From NCBI RefSeq assembly GCF_020382885.2, contig NC_058504.1, positions 15,201,019-15,265,018 of the forward strand: 64,000 nt of DNA, written 5' to 3'. The position numbers and the translations under genes were made by a program. The stretch comes from Scatophagus argus. Taxonomy: Eukaryota > Chordata > Actinopteri > Scatophagidae. This document shows positions 63,701-64,000 of this stretch, piece after piece; within the stretch, counting starts at the first letter, position 1; each line of letters starts with the position of its first letter. The notes beneath the pieces are model-generated. The model was given only the letters and a program-made list of their open reading frames with translations, did not search any database and was not told where the DNA came from.

Positions 63701-64000
63701 AGCTCAGATGTAGTCATAACTTCATTGTTGCATTATGGAGAGCCACTGTACTTCAATATCCAACTAAAGTGCTAATTATAGATATTGGTGGGAGAAGGGA
63801 GGAAAAACAAACAGATGTGAATGTGTGAATGGGGCTGAGTTTGAACATAGTTTTAGCAAATGCCACAGGCTGCCTAGTGGGCTGTTTTTTATTGTAATAT
63901 ATTGAGGTAGTAAGCTGTCAGCCACACATGGAGAGCTCAGTGCATCTTTACAGCTGTGAAAAGGTTTCCAGTGTAGTTAGTGGTTTCAGTAGAGCAAATC
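60723..64000. other. no gene seen
   Basis: AT-rich sequence without long open frames, splice-linked coding blocks or poly(A)-linked genes. Short TAATTA-type motifs occur (for example near 62035 and 62145), and a CA-rich stretch lies at 62588-62625. It may contain conserved noncoding elements or an intron of a gene lying beyond the window, but nothing in the sequence proves either. Confidence 0.4.

Overview
The window is host DNA from a teleost fish. It holds eleven recognisable vertebrate-type protein genes with short GT-AG introns, canonical poly(A) signals and many dinucleotide microsatellites. Two interspersed repeats of kinds common in percomorph introns point to a percomorph rather than a cyprinid. 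I see no RNA genes, CRISPR arrays, intact mobile elements or viral fossils. Exon borders were placed by eye from splice consensus, reading frame and remembered vertebrate homologues, so each border is an inference. In every multi-exon gene the exons join into one open frame.

Layout, left to right: (1) 3' two-thirds of ogt, O-GlcNAc transferase (+, 23-3946). (2) gcna, a SprT-domain nuclear acidic protein (+, 5913-9379). (3) A three-exon rhodopsin-class 7TM receptor (+, 10608-12190). (4) cetn2, centrin (-, 13303-14438). (5) nsdhl, a sterol C4-decarboxylating dehydrogenase (+, 15829-18330), divergent from cetn2. (6) znf185, a LIM protein assembled from 34 coding exons (+, 21846-32531). (7) fut11, a fucosyltransferase (-, 33740-36113). 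(8) rab9b, with an intronless coding sequence (+, 38553-39161). (9) plp1, encoding DM20 proteolipid protein (-, 42434/44004-48793). (10) A PCDH20-like protocadherin (-, 51626-54666 or 54690). (11) rgcc (+, 56280-59335). From about 59.9 kb to the end I find no gene, only microsatellites, one dispersed repeat fragment and AT-rich DNA.

The genes do not form a pathway. The order is informative as synteny. ogt-gcna, cetn2-nsdhl-znf185 and rab9b-plp1 are neighbour sets in three separate parts of the human X (Xq13, Xq28, Xq22) and are fused here into about 45 kb. They keep the human head-to-head (cetn2/nsdhl) and tail-to-tail (rab9b/plp1) arrangements. fut11, the protocadherin and rgcc have autosomal human counterparts.

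Points most worth a second look: a candidate second terminal exon of plp1 that would give DM20 an M6-type C-terminus; 30 consecutive phase-2 symmetric exons in znf185; a five-tract G-quadruplex motif just after the rgcc stop; a perfect 20-bp-arm hairpin in an ogt intron; and four SUMO-interaction-like acidic motifs in gcna. I found nothing that I would call a new molecular system.
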